Of a DNA stretch of 16,725 bases, positions 1 to 7,157 are shown one piece after another. The DNA comes from UBA6921 sp031363085 (GTDB lineage: Bacteria; Pseudomonadota; Gammaproteobacteria; SG8-11). The position numbers and the translations under genes were made by a program. Every line of letters begins with the position of its first letter. Within the stretch, counting starts at the first letter, position 1. The stretch covers positions 1 through 16,725 of the forward strand of contig JANLTU010000104.1 of NCBI GenBank assembly GCA_031363085.1. Reading direction: 5' to 3'. The notes under the pieces are model-generated. The model did not search any database. It worked only from the letters and a program-made list of their open reading frames with translations, and was not told the DNA's origin.

Positions 1-359
1 TGCAAGTTTACGGGAGAATCGTCGTTTTGCTCGAAGACGACGATTGCAACAAGGTCATCGTCCCGCATACCAGCATCCCAAGCCCGCTTCGGGTCATTAA
101 GGGAATGTGACATTGATATTTCAAGCTTTGTCTTGCCACGAGATTCAAATCGTAAGCCGGAGTTCAAGCATAAAATATCAGGAATCCGGACGCGTTTAAT
201 TTTGATTTTCTTCCAAATTTTGAAGCCAGTGGAACCCCGCTCAAGTTCTATTGGATTGAATCCAAGCGTCTTCAGTCGGGCAATCGTTGCATTTGTGCCT
301 GCGGCACCGACCGCGAGTTTTCGTAGGAAACTGTCGTCACTCTTGAAGCTATTCGCCAC
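1..359 (-). CDS. unrecognised protein, N-terminal part, runs off left edge
   Basis: A minus-strand frame stays open from a stop at 408-410 to the left edge. The first usable start is GTG at 359, giving about 119 residues beginning VANSFKSDDSFLRKL. The composition looks like a real protein: a short helical N-terminus, a basic segment around residues 48-57 (KIWKKIKIKRVR), then IPDILCL and a beta-rich stretch with FESRGKTKLEIS and DDLVAIVVFEQ. The spacing of IPD followed by an acidic/lysine strand faintly recalls a PD-(D/E)xK nuclease core, but the canonical ExK is not clear, so this is only a guess. I do not recognise the family. No good Shine-Dalgarno precedes GTG 359, and the frame begins inside the broken trpB frame, so the native start may have been lost at the junction. 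The C-terminus lies outside the window. Confidence 0.6.
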   Translation of the reverse strand, partial: MANSFKSDDSFLRKLAVGAAGTNATIARLKTLGFNPIELERGSTGFKIWKKIKIKRVRIPDILCLNSGLRFESRGKTKLEISMSHSLNDPKRAWDAGMRDDDLVAIVVFEQNDDSPVNL

Positions 360-526
360 TACACCACCGTAACTCTTGATTGACGAAGCATAACTTTTGT
401 CGACGTCTTAGATGACGAGCGAAGCAGTGCTTTAGCGACGAAACGGCCGCCGTAGGGGCCGAAGTGGCCGAAGTGGCCGAGGGCGTCGGGAAGTTGGTAG
501 GGGGTTTTGGTTGTTGGGGTTTTCAT
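359..526 (-). pseudogene. trpB: trpB 5' fragment (tryptophan synthase beta chain)
   Basis: ATG at 526 opens a 55-codon frame starting MKTPTTKTPYQLPDALGHF and continuing GPYGGRFVA. This is the characteristic N-terminus of tryptophan synthase beta chain, which makes tryptophan from indole and serine. Similarity stops after about residue 35 (VAKALL, around position 422). The rest is unrelated and ends at TAG 359-361, against roughly 400 residues in an intact TrpB. A 9-bp tandem duplication (461-469 and 470-478) repeats Gly-His-Phe, giving GHFGHFGPYGG where the family has one GHFGPYGG. The location fits, since trpB normally follows trpF. What is seen is a 5' remnant. That it was cut by an insertion, deletion or duplication is inference, and a complete trpB could lie further left. 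Confidence 0.8.
461..478. repeat. 9-bp tandem duplication inside trpB fragment
   Basis: Two perfect adjacent copies of gaagtggcc. On the coding strand each copy adds Gly-His-Phe, an in-frame duplication in a conserved part of TrpB. This looks like replication slippage in a gene no longer under selection. Confidence 0.8.
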
Positions 527-574
527 GTTCACGTTTCGTCTATCATCTGTTGGTTTAGTGCTACATCTCTTTCG

Positions 575-603
575 CCCCGTGAAGGGGGAAGGTCAGGATG
601 GGG
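575..603 (-). repeat. intergenic palindromic repeat, copy 1
   Basis: The reverse complement, ccccatcctgaccttccccc followed by ttcacgggg, matches the repeat at 1195-1228 in the opposite orientation. The inner arms ccccgtgaaggggg are imperfectly palindromic. The copy sits just past the 3' end of the unrecognised gene at 656-1186, between it and the trpB fragment. The consensus resembles dispersed intergenic repeats common in proteobacteria. Confidence 0.6.
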
Positions 604-655
604 TCGATCATAGAGCTAAACAGCGCGACGATAAGAGCATCCGCTTGAGCACCGG

Positions 656-1186
656 TTACAGAGCAACTACCCGAACGTTTATGATCTCAACATTGGTGCT
701 CTCAATGCGTCGACCAATAAGGCTGAACCCTCGAATGCGGCTAAGAATGAAGCCACTTAGGACGATGTGAACGCGATTGGTCTTGTAGGTATTGGCTAAA
801 TATCGTGCCTGTGCGTCTGTCATGTCAGCACGAATGAAAACTTGTTCGGATGCTAGTGATTTTATGGCCTTACGTTCGAGACTGACGAAGGAAGCAATAC
901 GTCCTCCGCAGAAAACATCTCCAAAGAGCCTATCGACCTCAATTGGAAAAGGAGTAAGGTTCTGCACCTCCAACAAGGACGAGAAATAAGGAATCTCGCC
1001 CCCATCAATTTTGATGCCTTGACCGTCACCGCGAACCATGGTTTGAACGTTAGAAGCAAGGCGCTTTTCTGTCCAATACCACTGAAGTAAAAACGCCGGC
1101 ACCAAGCGTAGTAGTAGTAGTGCTCGCAGAATAGGACTTGCGACAATCTCTAACATTGTTCCGGCTCCATTCATCCTCTCTGACAT
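656..1186 (-). CDS. unrecognised membrane-anchored protein
   Basis: A 176-residue protein. Residues about 12-36 (LEIVASPILRALLLLRLVPAF onward) form one strongly hydrophobic helix, so an N-terminal membrane anchor is likely. The remaining ~135 residues alternate hydrophobic and polar positions as in a beta-sandwich: SLLEVQNLTPFPIEVDRL, ASFVSLERKAI, VHIVLSGFILSRIRGFSL, NVEIINVRVVAL. The phrase LEVQNLTPFPIEV resembles strands of LEA-2-like or related beta-sandwich domains, but this is a shape impression, not a family match. The first ATG at 1186 has no Shine-Dalgarno. ATG 1156 (Met11) has GGAG eight bases upstream and may be the real start. The gene sits between trpF and the trpB remnant, bounded by two inverted repeat copies. 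I cannot assign a function. Confidence 0.65.
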   Translation of the reverse strand: MSERMNGAGTMLEIVASPILRALLLLRLVPAFLLQWYWTEKRLASNVQTMVRGDGQGIKIDGGEIPYFSSLLEVQNLTPFPIEVDRLFGDVFCGGRIASFVSLERKAIKSLASEQVFIRADMTDAQARYLANTYKTNRVHIVLSGFILSRIRGFSLIGRRIESTNVEIINVRVVAL

Positions 1187-1194
1187 TTAACCAC

Positions 1195-1228
1195 CCCCAT
1201 CCTAGCCTTCCCCCTGCAGGGGGAAGGG
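1195..1228 (+). repeat. intergenic palindromic repeat, copy 2
   Basis: Contains a perfect 22-bp palindrome at 1206-1227 (nine-base arms ccttccccc and ggggg aagg around tgca), preceded by ccccatcctag. It shares its left half with the copy at 575-603 in the opposite orientation. It lies between the trpF stop and the start of the unrecognised gene. It could act as an RNA hairpin or transcription attenuator, but no T-run follows it on either strand. Confidence 0.65.
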
Positions 1229-1274
1229 AATATTTGCTTCGGCTGTGGGCAGCAGCTAATCCACCCGCTATTTA

Positions 1275-1901
1275 TCAAGCTAAGGCACCCACAACCTCAA
1301 CCATGAACGCCGCGATTTTCGCGGCGTCTTTGATTCCTTTCGCGGCTTCGACGCCGCCGCTGACATCCACACCATACGGGCGCGCGATGCGGATCGCCTG
1401 CTTCACGTTGAGCGGCGACAAGCCGCCGGCGAGGATCAGCGGCATCGGCAGGTCGCGCGGCACTAGATTCCAATCAAACGTTTGTCCGGTGCCGCCGGGG
1501 ATGCCGTCGACATGCGTGTCGAGCAGCAGCCCTTGGGCGGTCGAATAGGTGCTGGCCACGCGGGCGATGTCGGTCGTCGGCTGCACGCGCAGGACTTTCA
1601 AATACGGCAGACCGACGTGGGCGCATTCATCTGGCGTTTCGTCGCCGTGAAATTGCAGCACGTCCAAACGCACCTGCTGCAACACGTCAGTGATCTCCTG
1701 CTGTGCTGCATTCACAAACAAACCCACCACGGTGACAAACGGCGGCAACACTTGCACCACGGCGCGCGCTTGCGCAATGCTGACATGCCGTGGGCTGGGT
1801 GCGTAAAACACCAGGCCGATGGCATCCGCACCGCAACGCGCGGCGGCGAAGCCGTCTTCGGGCCGGGTGATACCACAAATTTTTACACGGGTGCGTTGCA
1901 T
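1275..1901 (-). CDS. trpF: phosphoribosylanthranilate isomerase
   Basis: A 208-residue TIM-barrel enzyme of cytoplasmic tryptophan biosynthesis. It performs the Amadori rearrangement of N-(5'-phosphoribosyl)anthranilate to the 1-deoxyribulose form. The family signature VKICGITRPED opens the protein, with catalytic base Cys9. The general acid is Asp128 in LLLDTHVDG, and LQFHGDE (82-88) is conserved. Phosphate-binding loops are PGGTGQTFDW (135-144), LAGGL (157-161) and DVSGGVE (179-185). The length is standard. ATG 1901 starts right before the conserved motif and lies 15 bp after the truA stop, so truA and trpF are probably co-transcribed. There is no strong Shine-Dalgarno, consistent with coupling. 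In many proteobacteria trpB and trpA follow directly; here the order is interrupted. Confidence 0.96.
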   Translation of the reverse strand: MQRTRVKICGITRPEDGFAAARCGADAIGLVFYAPSPRHVSIAQARAVVQVLPPFVTVVGLFVNAAQQEITDVLQQVRLDVLQFHGDETPDECAHVGLPYLKVLRVQPTTDIARVASTYSTAQGLLLDTHVDGIPGGTGQTFDWNLVPRDLPMPLILAGGLSPLNVKQAIRIARPYGVDVSGGVEAAKGIKDAAKIAAFMVEVVGALA

Positions 1902-1916
1902 AAAATGACCGCGAGT

Positions 1917-2696
1917 TTACCAAACCAGCACCGGTGACGATAGGCGCGGGAGGGCGAAGTGCGCGGGGTAAACCGCGTGCACGAAGTACAAACCGTGCGG
2001 CGAGGCGGTGACGCCGCCGACGTTGCGGTCGCGTGCGTCCAACACCTCTTGCGCCCAGGAAATCTCGCGTTCGCCACAGCCGATGGCGAGCAACACGCCG
2101 ACGATGTTGCGCACCATGTGGTGCAGAAAACCGTCGGCTTCAATGTCGAGCACAAGCAAATCATCACGGCGTTGCACCGTGAGCTCGTACACGGTTTTCA
2201 CCGGTCGCTTGGACTGGCAGGCGCTGGCGCGATACGCCGAAAAATCATGGCTGCCCAGCAACGCTTGCGCGGCCTGCGCCATGCGCTGTACGTCGAGCGA
2301 CTGATGTATCCAGGTAATGCGGCGATCAAGCACGGCGGAGCGCGCCGTGCGATTGAGAATGACATAGCGGTAGCGGCGGCGCAGCGCGCTGAAGCGCGCA
2401 TGAAATTCGTCGCTGACCGGCTGCACCCAGGTCAGCGCGACGTCGGGCGACAGATTGGCATTGGTGCCCAACAGCCAGGCGCGCGGCGTGCGCTGCGCCG
2501 TGGTGTCAAAATGTGCTACCTGTCCGAGCGCATGCACACCGGCATCGGTGCGCCCCGCCGCCATGACTTTGACCGGTTGATCGGCCACCACCGACAGCGC
2601 CTGTTCGACCGCCTGCTGCACCGTCGGCGCATGGCCTTGATGTTGCCAGCCGGCGTAGGCGAGGCCGTTGTATTCGATGCCGATGGCGATGCGCAT
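1917..2696 (-). CDS. truA: tRNA pseudouridine(38-40) synthase
   Basis: A 259-residue pseudouridine synthase that isomerises uridines 38-40 in the anticodon arm of many tRNAs. The hallmark AGRTDAGVHALGQVAHF is present, with catalytic Asp51. The opening IAIGIEYNGLAYAGWQHQ and the later FSALRRRYRYVI, SHDFSAYRA and ADGFLHHMVRNIVG are all typical of TruA. Length matches the family (about 250-270). The gene begins 6 bp after the stop of the upstream CbiQ-like gene and ends 15 bp before trpF, indicating one transcript. The truA-trpF pairing is common in Beta- and Gammaproteobacteria and supports the taxonomic guess. Confidence 0.97.
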   Translation of the reverse strand: MRIAIGIEYNGLAYAGWQHQGHAPTVQQAVEQALSVVADQPVKVMAAGRTDAGVHALGQVAHFDTTAQRTPRAWLLGTNANLSPDVALTWVQPVSDEFHARFSALRRRYRYVILNRTARSAVLDRRITWIHQSLDVQRMAQAAQALLGSHDFSAYRASACQSKRPVKTVYELTVQRRDDLLVLDIEADGFLHHMVRNIVGVLLAIGCGEREISWAQEVLDARDRNVGGVTASPHGLYFVHAVYPAHFALPRLSSPVLVW

Positions 2697-2702
2697 GGTC
2701 GT

Positions 2703-3389
2703 TTATCCGCGTTCGCTGACCAGCATGGCGAGCAGCGCCATCGCGATGAGCACGGGATACAGCCATTGATACCACCGTGGGCTTGCGGAAATGTCAACAT
2801 GCAGCGCCTGCAACTCTTGCGCATCGGCGCGCTGCAAGGTTTGCTCGAACAAGGTCGCGACGCGTGCGCCGAAGTGCGCCAGCGGCGTGCGCCGCTCATT
2901 CGTTGTCGGCGTGGCGTCGGCGTACAAGCTTTGCACTTCACGCACGGCTTCGAACACCAGCGTTAAACGCAGCGCCAGCCGTTCGTGCGCAAAGCCGATC
3001 CAACGCAGCGGTTGCGTGAGCCACAAGATCGCGCTGACCAGCGCGGCACGCGGCGTGGTTTGCAGCAGCAGATTCACCGCCAGCACCAGGGTCACTAACG
3101 CCGCAATGCGCGCGCTACCCAGTTGCAAACCTTCGACGCTGGGCAGCCAGTCCGACGCAGATTCAAACAACGGTGTGCCGGGCGTGAACCAGAAATAAAA
3201 ACCGCTGATGGAAATAAACAGCCAGCGCATGCGCCGCAACATTTTTAACGCAGGCGTCAGGTGGGTGGTCGAGGTGGCGACGTACAACGCCAGCACCAGC
3301 GATGTGGCGAACAACACCGCACGTCCCTGGCTTAACGCCATGGCGCTGCCCAAGATAATCAAACTGATCACGCGAATTACCGGGTGCAT
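2703..3389 (-). CDS. CbiQ/EcfT-like transmembrane protein, solitary
   Basis: A 228-residue integral membrane protein. Hydrophobic segments lie at about residues 4-17, 22-40, 51-70, 93-111 and near the C-terminus (210-223). The cytoplasmic region after residue 150 (LALRLTLVFEAVREVQSLY... FEQTLQRADAQELQALHV) matches the coupling-helix region of ECF-transporter T components such as CbiQ/EcfT. In that family the region contacts the ATPases through Ala-Arg-Gly-type motifs. Here the second such position reads DAQELQA, so the motif is poor. No ATPase or substrate-binding S component is next to it. It lies between a YihY-family gene (49 bp upstream) and truA (6 bp downstream). Family assignment is fairly confident; the transported substrate is unknown. 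Confidence 0.8.
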   Translation of the reverse strand: MHPVIRVISLIILGSAMALSQGRAVLFATSLVLALYVATSTTHLTPALKMLRRMRWLFISISGFYFWFTPGTPLFESASDWLPSVEGLQLGSARIAALVTLVLAVNLLLQTTPRAALVSAILWLTQPLRWIGFAHERLALRLTLVFEAVREVQSLYADATPTTNERRTPLAHFGARVATLFEQTLQRADAQELQALHVDISASPRWYQWLYPVLIAMALLAMLVSERG

Positions 3390-3438
3390 GGCGGGTCGGC
3401 GCAGTTAACAAGTTGCAACATTGTAGCCCGGAAGGAAC

Positions 3439-4755
3439 TCATGTCGGTTTTACAGTGGCGCGACTCACCCAGTCGTGCAGCGTGGTGCCGTTTAATCCGA
3501 GCGTAATCGCCGCGTCGACTTCGCGCAGCAGCGTCACGACTTCCGGTGCATCACCGGTGCTGTTGGCGTGCGCGGTGCGCCATAGGTGCTCGATCTTGAT
3601 TTTATCCAGCGCTTTGGCGGGCAGGTAACGCGGCGGATCGTCGGCCGTCACGCTGATCCAGCCGCCGGTGATCAGAGCGCGCAACACCGGTGCCAGCGTT
3701 TCGCCGCTGACACGGCATTTGCGCGCCAATTCGGCACGGCTCAATTCGGGTTCACCGGCGGCGAAAGCGCAGGCGATGTGCAACATCGCGGTCAGCAGCA
3801 GACGCTCGCCGACGCCGAAGGATTCCATCGCATCGGATTCGCGACGCGCCACTTCGTCGAGATTTTGCGTGTAATACGCAATGCTGGCGCCGACTAACAC
3901 GATGGTCCAACTGACGTATAACCAAACAAAAAACAGGATCACGATGGCAAAACTGGAATACAGCGCGGTATAAGTCGCGGAGTGCACCATCAAGGTGGCG
4001 AACACCCCGCCGGCCAGTTGCCACAGTACGCCGGCGACCACGCCGCCGGTAAACGCGGCGCTAAAGCGCACGCGCGTGTTCGGCACGAAGCCGTACACAA
4101 AGGTGAACGCAATCATCACCAGCGCGAACGACAGCACTTTGCCGCCCAGCGCGATGACTATGCCGAGCGGGCCAAATTCCAGCAATTTGAGCACGATGGT
4201 CGTGCTCATCACCGACGCGGTAATGCTCACCGCCGCCACCACCAATACCGGGCCGACCAGCAACACGCTCAGGTAATCGCTGAAACGCCGCCACAGCGAA
4301 CGCGCGCGATCCACGTGCCAGATCTCGTTGAACGCCTGTTCGGCCTGATGCAGCAAGGTAATGCCGGTGTAGACCACCAGCGCCAGACCGACCGCACCCA
4401 GCACACCGACGCGCAGGTTGTTCACAAAAGTCATGATCTGGACACCGAGCGCATGACCCTTGTCGCCCAGTGGGTCAAAGAAGTCCATCAAGATCGGTTC
4501 AAACTGCCGCTGGATGCCGATGGCTTTCAACACCGACACACTGACCGCCAGCAACGGCACCAACGACAACAGTGTGGTATAGACCAGACTGGTGGCACGC
4601 AAACTCAGACGGTCGCGCGCCAGATCACGCGCCAGCACATAGGTGAAGCGCAACGCCCACAGCCCACGCACATGCCAGCGCGTCAGCGCCGTGAGATCGG
4701 TGCTCCACACGTAACGTCGCAGCCGCGTGGCCCAGGTTTTGGAAGTGACGATCAT
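3439..4755 (-). CDS. YihY/BrkB family inner-membrane protein
   Basis: About 438 residues from ATG 4755. The frame extends upstream to a GTG at 4794, but ATG 4755 lies just after the preceding gene's stop and is preferred. The N-terminal ~300 residues hold six hydrophobic segments. Family motifs include LRATSLVYTTLLSLVPLLAV, TGITLLHQAEQAFNEIWHV and SSFAIVILFFVWLYVSW. This is the YihY/BrkB (UPF0761) fold, once annotated as ribonuclease BN in error; the molecular role is unsettled. After the last membrane helix the ~120-residue cytoplasmic tail (ERLLLTAMLHIACAFAAGEP, LSRAELARKCRVSGETLAPVL, RALITGGWISV) looks like a winged helix-turn-helix domain. It is 13 bp from the lipoprotein gene and probably in its operon. 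Confidence 0.9.
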   Translation of the reverse strand: MIVTSKTWATRLRRYVWSTDLTALTRWHVRGLWALRFTYVLARDLARDRLSLRATSLVYTTLLSLVPLLAVSVSVLKAIGIQRQFEPILMDFFDPLGDKGHALGVQIMTFVNNLRVGVLGAVGLALVVYTGITLLHQAEQAFNEIWHVDRARSLWRRFSDYLSVLLVGPVLVVAAVSITASVMSTTIVLKLLEFGPLGIVIALGGKVLSFALVMIAFTFVYGFVPNTRVRFSAAFTGGVVAGVLWQLAGGVFATLMVHSATYTALYSSFAIVILFFVWLYVSWTIVLVGASIAYYTQNLDEVARRESDAMESFGVGERLLLTAMLHIACAFAAGEPELSRAELARKCRVSGETLAPVLRALITGGWISVTADDPPRYLPAKALDKIKIEHLWRTAHANSTGDAPEVVTLLREVDAAITLGLNGTTLHDWVSRATVKPT

Positions 4756-4768
4756 GGCGCGCGCGGGT

Positions 4769-5599
4769 TTAGCGACCGGCGGGCAAGGCGGCACGCAACT
4801 CGCCCAAGGTTAAATAACGCCGCGAATCGGTGCTCGTCACATAGGATGCGATGCTGATTCCGCCCGCGTCGCGCGTACCCATGCGAATGCGATAAACACT
4901 CCAGCCCGCCAAAGAAAAGTCATCGGTGATCTGCGGCGCCGGGGTGTGTTGTTGCCAGAGTCCAGACAAAGAATAGTGCTCGCTGCGCGCAGTGGCGTTG
5001 GTGGGCTGTGCGTTAAATTGCAAATCGAAACCGATGCTATTGGCCGTCACGCGCCGCAGCTCACCACGCAAGCTCCAGGGCGGATAAAAATAGCGCGAGG
5101 TATTGGTGGTCTCAGTGCTGACGGGGTCGTCGCTTCCGTCCACCTGCACGCGCTGCGGCCCCATGACAAGCTCAGGCCCTTGCGGTGACGCCTGCTGCAA
5201 CAGACGCGTGGCGAGCTGCTGATCCAGCATCGCCGCGTCGACCAAGTCCAGCGCATCACGCCGCAGCGGCATGGCGCCGCGCAGCGCGAGCGCATGCCCA
5301 CCCACCAACAGCAGCGCATTGCCTACCGCATCGGTGGCGAGAGACTCAAGTAACACGGTGCCGTCGGGAGAATAGCTGCAACGCCAAGCCGAAACATCGG
5401 CGCCATGTTTTAGCGTGAGCTCCAGGTGCGTGGGAGCCCGCCATGCTGAATTGGGGTCGGTGCGTGACACTCCGGCCACGTCAGCCGCATGACGACCGGC
5501 GCGATCAGGCACAGCACAGGCCGCAAGCACGGCGCCCAGGACTGCCACGGTGACGATCCGGCGCTTATGCATGACATTTAAATGAGCGCGGCGCAGCAT
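4769..5599 (-). CDS. putative lipoprotein of unknown function
   Basis: The N-terminus is a typical lipoprotein signal: MHKRR, a hydrophobic run VTVAVLGAVL, then lipobox LAAC with the Cys at residue 28 of the long form. The mature protein (~250 residues) should be lipid-anchored in the periplasm. It contains repeated beta-strand-like segments and a conserved-looking stretch FSLAGWSVYRIRMGTRDAGGIS, but I recognise no domain. Two starts are possible. ATG 5599 overlaps the gltA stop in a TGATG arrangement, suggesting translational coupling; internal ATG 5572 gives a more standard signal peptide. The gene lies between gltA and the YihY-family gene, same strand. Confidence 0.75.
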   Translation of the reverse strand: MLRRAHLNVMHKRRIVTVAVLGAVLAACAVPDRAGRHAADVAGVSRTDPNSAWRAPTHLELTLKHGADVSAWRCSYSPDGTVLLESLATDAVGNALLLVGGHALALRGAMPLRRDALDLVDAAMLDQQLATRLLQQASPQGPELVMGPQRVQVDGSDDPVSTETTNTSRYFYPPWSLRGELRRVTANSIGFDLQFNAQPTNATARSEHYSLSGLWQQHTPAPQITDDFSLAGWSVYRIRMGTRDAGGISIASYVTSTDSRRYLTLGELRAALPAGR

Positions 5600-6882
5600 C
5601 AGGTTTTAACCGGGTAAGGGCGCCGGGTCTTGCCCACATACAACTGGCGTGGGCGATCAATGCCATGGCCTTCTTCTTGGAGTTCGAGCCAGTGACTGAC
5701 CCAGCCGGTGGTGCGCGCCAGCGCGAATACGGCGGTGAACATGTTGGTCGGAAAGCCCATCGCGCGCAGCAGAATGCCGGAGTAGAAATCGACGTTCGGA
5801 TAAAGTTTGCGCTCGACGAAGTATTCGTCCTGGGTCGCGATCTCTTCCAGGCGCATGGCGATTTCCAGCAGCGGATCGTCGATGCCCAGATGCGTCAGAA
5901 CGTTCCTGGCTTGCGCCTGGATCACGCGCGAGCGCGGGTCGAAATTCTTGTAGACACGATGGCCAAAACCCATCAACCGGAACGCGTCGCTCTTGTCCTT
6001 GGCGCGCGCGATGGCCTTGGGAATATTTTCGACCGAGCCGATCTCGTGCAGCATTTTGAGCACCGCCTCGTTGGCGCCGCCGTGCGCCGGTCCCCACAAA
6101 CTGGCGATGCCGGCGGCGACGCAGGCAAACGGGTTGGCGCCCGAAGAAGCGGCCAGTCGCACCGTCGAGGTCGATGCGTTTTGTTCGTGATCGGCGTGCA
6201 ATATCAAAATCACGTCGAAGGCGCGCGCCAGCACCGGATCGATGCGGTACTCACGGTTGGGCAGGCCGAACATCATCTGCAAAAAATTCGCGGCGTAGTC
6301 GAGCTGGTTGTTCGGGTAGCGTTGCGGCCGGCCGATGGAATAGGTGTAGCTGGCGGCCGCCAGCATCGGCATCTTGGCGATCAGGCGAATCGCCGCACGC
6401 ACGCGATCCTGTGGATTACGCGTGTCCATCACGTCGTGATAGAACGCCGACAGCGCGCCGACCACCCCGACCATCACCGCCATCGGGTGCGCGTCGCGAC
6501 GAAACCCGCGATAAAAAGACATGACCTGCTCGTGCAACAAATTGTAGTGCAGCAAGTTGTTCTGAAAACCTTGCAGTTGCTCGCAGGTCGGTAACTCCCC
6601 GAACATCAGCAGGTGAGCCACCTCGGCAAACGTGGAATGTTCCGCAAGTTCTTCAATGGGATAGCCGCGATATAGCAGCACGCCGTGGTCGCCGTCGACA
6701 AACGTGATGGCGCTTTTGCAGGAGGCGGTCGAACGAAAGCCGGGATCGTAAGCGAGGATGCCGTGACGCGCGAACAATGTTTGAATGTCCACCGCTGCGG
6801 GCCCCAGCGTGCCGTTGACCACCGGCAAGCTGCCCTCATCGGCTTGAGCGGTGAAGGTCGTGGTGAGGTATTGATCTGGCAT
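5599..6882 (-). CDS. gltA: citrate synthase (type II)
   Basis: A 427-residue citrate synthase that condenses oxaloacetate with acetyl-CoA at entry to the TCA cycle. Catalytic residues are visible: His267 in WGPAHGGANEAVL, His308 in GFGHRVYKNFDPRS and Asp365 in NVDFYSGI. Substrate-binding HADHEQNASTSTVR (229-242) and GVLLYRGYPIEELAEHSTF (67-85) are intact. Length and N-terminal beta domain match the hexameric proteobacterial type. ATG 6882 has Shine-Dalgarno GAGGA (complement of 6892-6896) nine bases upstream. That site lies within one arm of a long inverted repeat that could limit translation. The stop overlaps the start of the lipoprotein gene. I see no sign of frameshift. Confidence 0.98.
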   Translation of the reverse strand: MPDQYLTTTFTAQADEGSLPVVNGTLGPAAVDIQTLFARHGILAYDPGFRSTASCKSAITFVDGDHGVLLYRGYPIEELAEHSTFAEVAHLLMFGELPTCEQLQGFQNNLLHYNLLHEQVMSFYRGFRRDAHPMAVMVGVVGALSAFYHDVMDTRNPQDRVRAAIRLIAKMPMLAAASYTYSIGRPQRYPNNQLDYAANFLQMMFGLPNREYRIDPVLARAFDVILILHADHEQNASTSTVRLAASSGANPFACVAAGIASLWGPAHGGANEAVLKMLHEIGSVENIPKAIARAKDKSDAFRLMGFGHRVYKNFDPRSRVIQAQARNVLTHLGIDDPLLEIAMRLEEIATQDEYFVERKLYPNVDFYSGILLRAMGFPTNMFTAVFALARTTGWVSHWLELQEEGHGIDRPRQLYVGKTRRPYPVKT

Positions 6883-6890
6883 CGTCGGAC

Positions 6891-6945
6891 ATCCTCGCGG
6901 CGGTGATTAGAGGTAGTACAAAATGAATCCTGTCACCGCGAGGAT
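6891..6945 (-). promoter_or_regulatory. gltA 5' leader inverted repeat covering the ribosome-binding site
   Basis: Arms 6891-6906 and 6933-6945 pair over 13 bp (atcctcgc+ggtga against tcacc+gcgaggat), with one 3-base bulge (6899-6901) and a 26-base loop. The arm nearest the start codon contains the gltA Shine-Dalgarno. In the mRNA the site would be base-paired until melted or displaced. Pairing is read directly; a regulatory role is inferred. Confidence 0.5.
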
Positions 6946-7111
6946 AACCAAACAATCGCCGCCGGCCAAATTGCGCGCGTTTCACGCAAGTTAACGGGCG
7001 CGATGAAGCCCTCCCCGCGCACCGATAAAATTCTGATTTTTTTGCGAAGCTACCTTGGCAACCCGTAGGCCGGACTTACGAGCGCACCACGTTGACAAAA
7101 TATTTTGAAGG

Positions 7112-7124
7112 GCCCTGCCAGGGC
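7112..7124 (-). terminator. possible terminator downstream of tRNA-Ser
   Basis: Five-bp G+C stem gccct/agggc with a 3-base loop, 34 bp beyond the tRNA 3' end. On the minus strand no clean T-run follows, only an A+T-rich palindrome at 7096-7107, so this is weak. Confidence 0.3.
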
Positions 7125-7157
7125 ATTTATTTGCTTGAAATGCATTCGCTTAGAATT

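Noticed and set aside
1959..2966. 335-codon plus-strand frame opposite truA
   Set aside because: A G+C-driven shadow of truA and the CbiQ-like gene; low-complexity His/Arg/Gln composition and no family motifs.
5665..6594. 309-codon plus-strand frame opposite gltA
   Set aside because: Antisense shadow of the citrate synthase gene, whose active-site motifs are intact on the minus strand.
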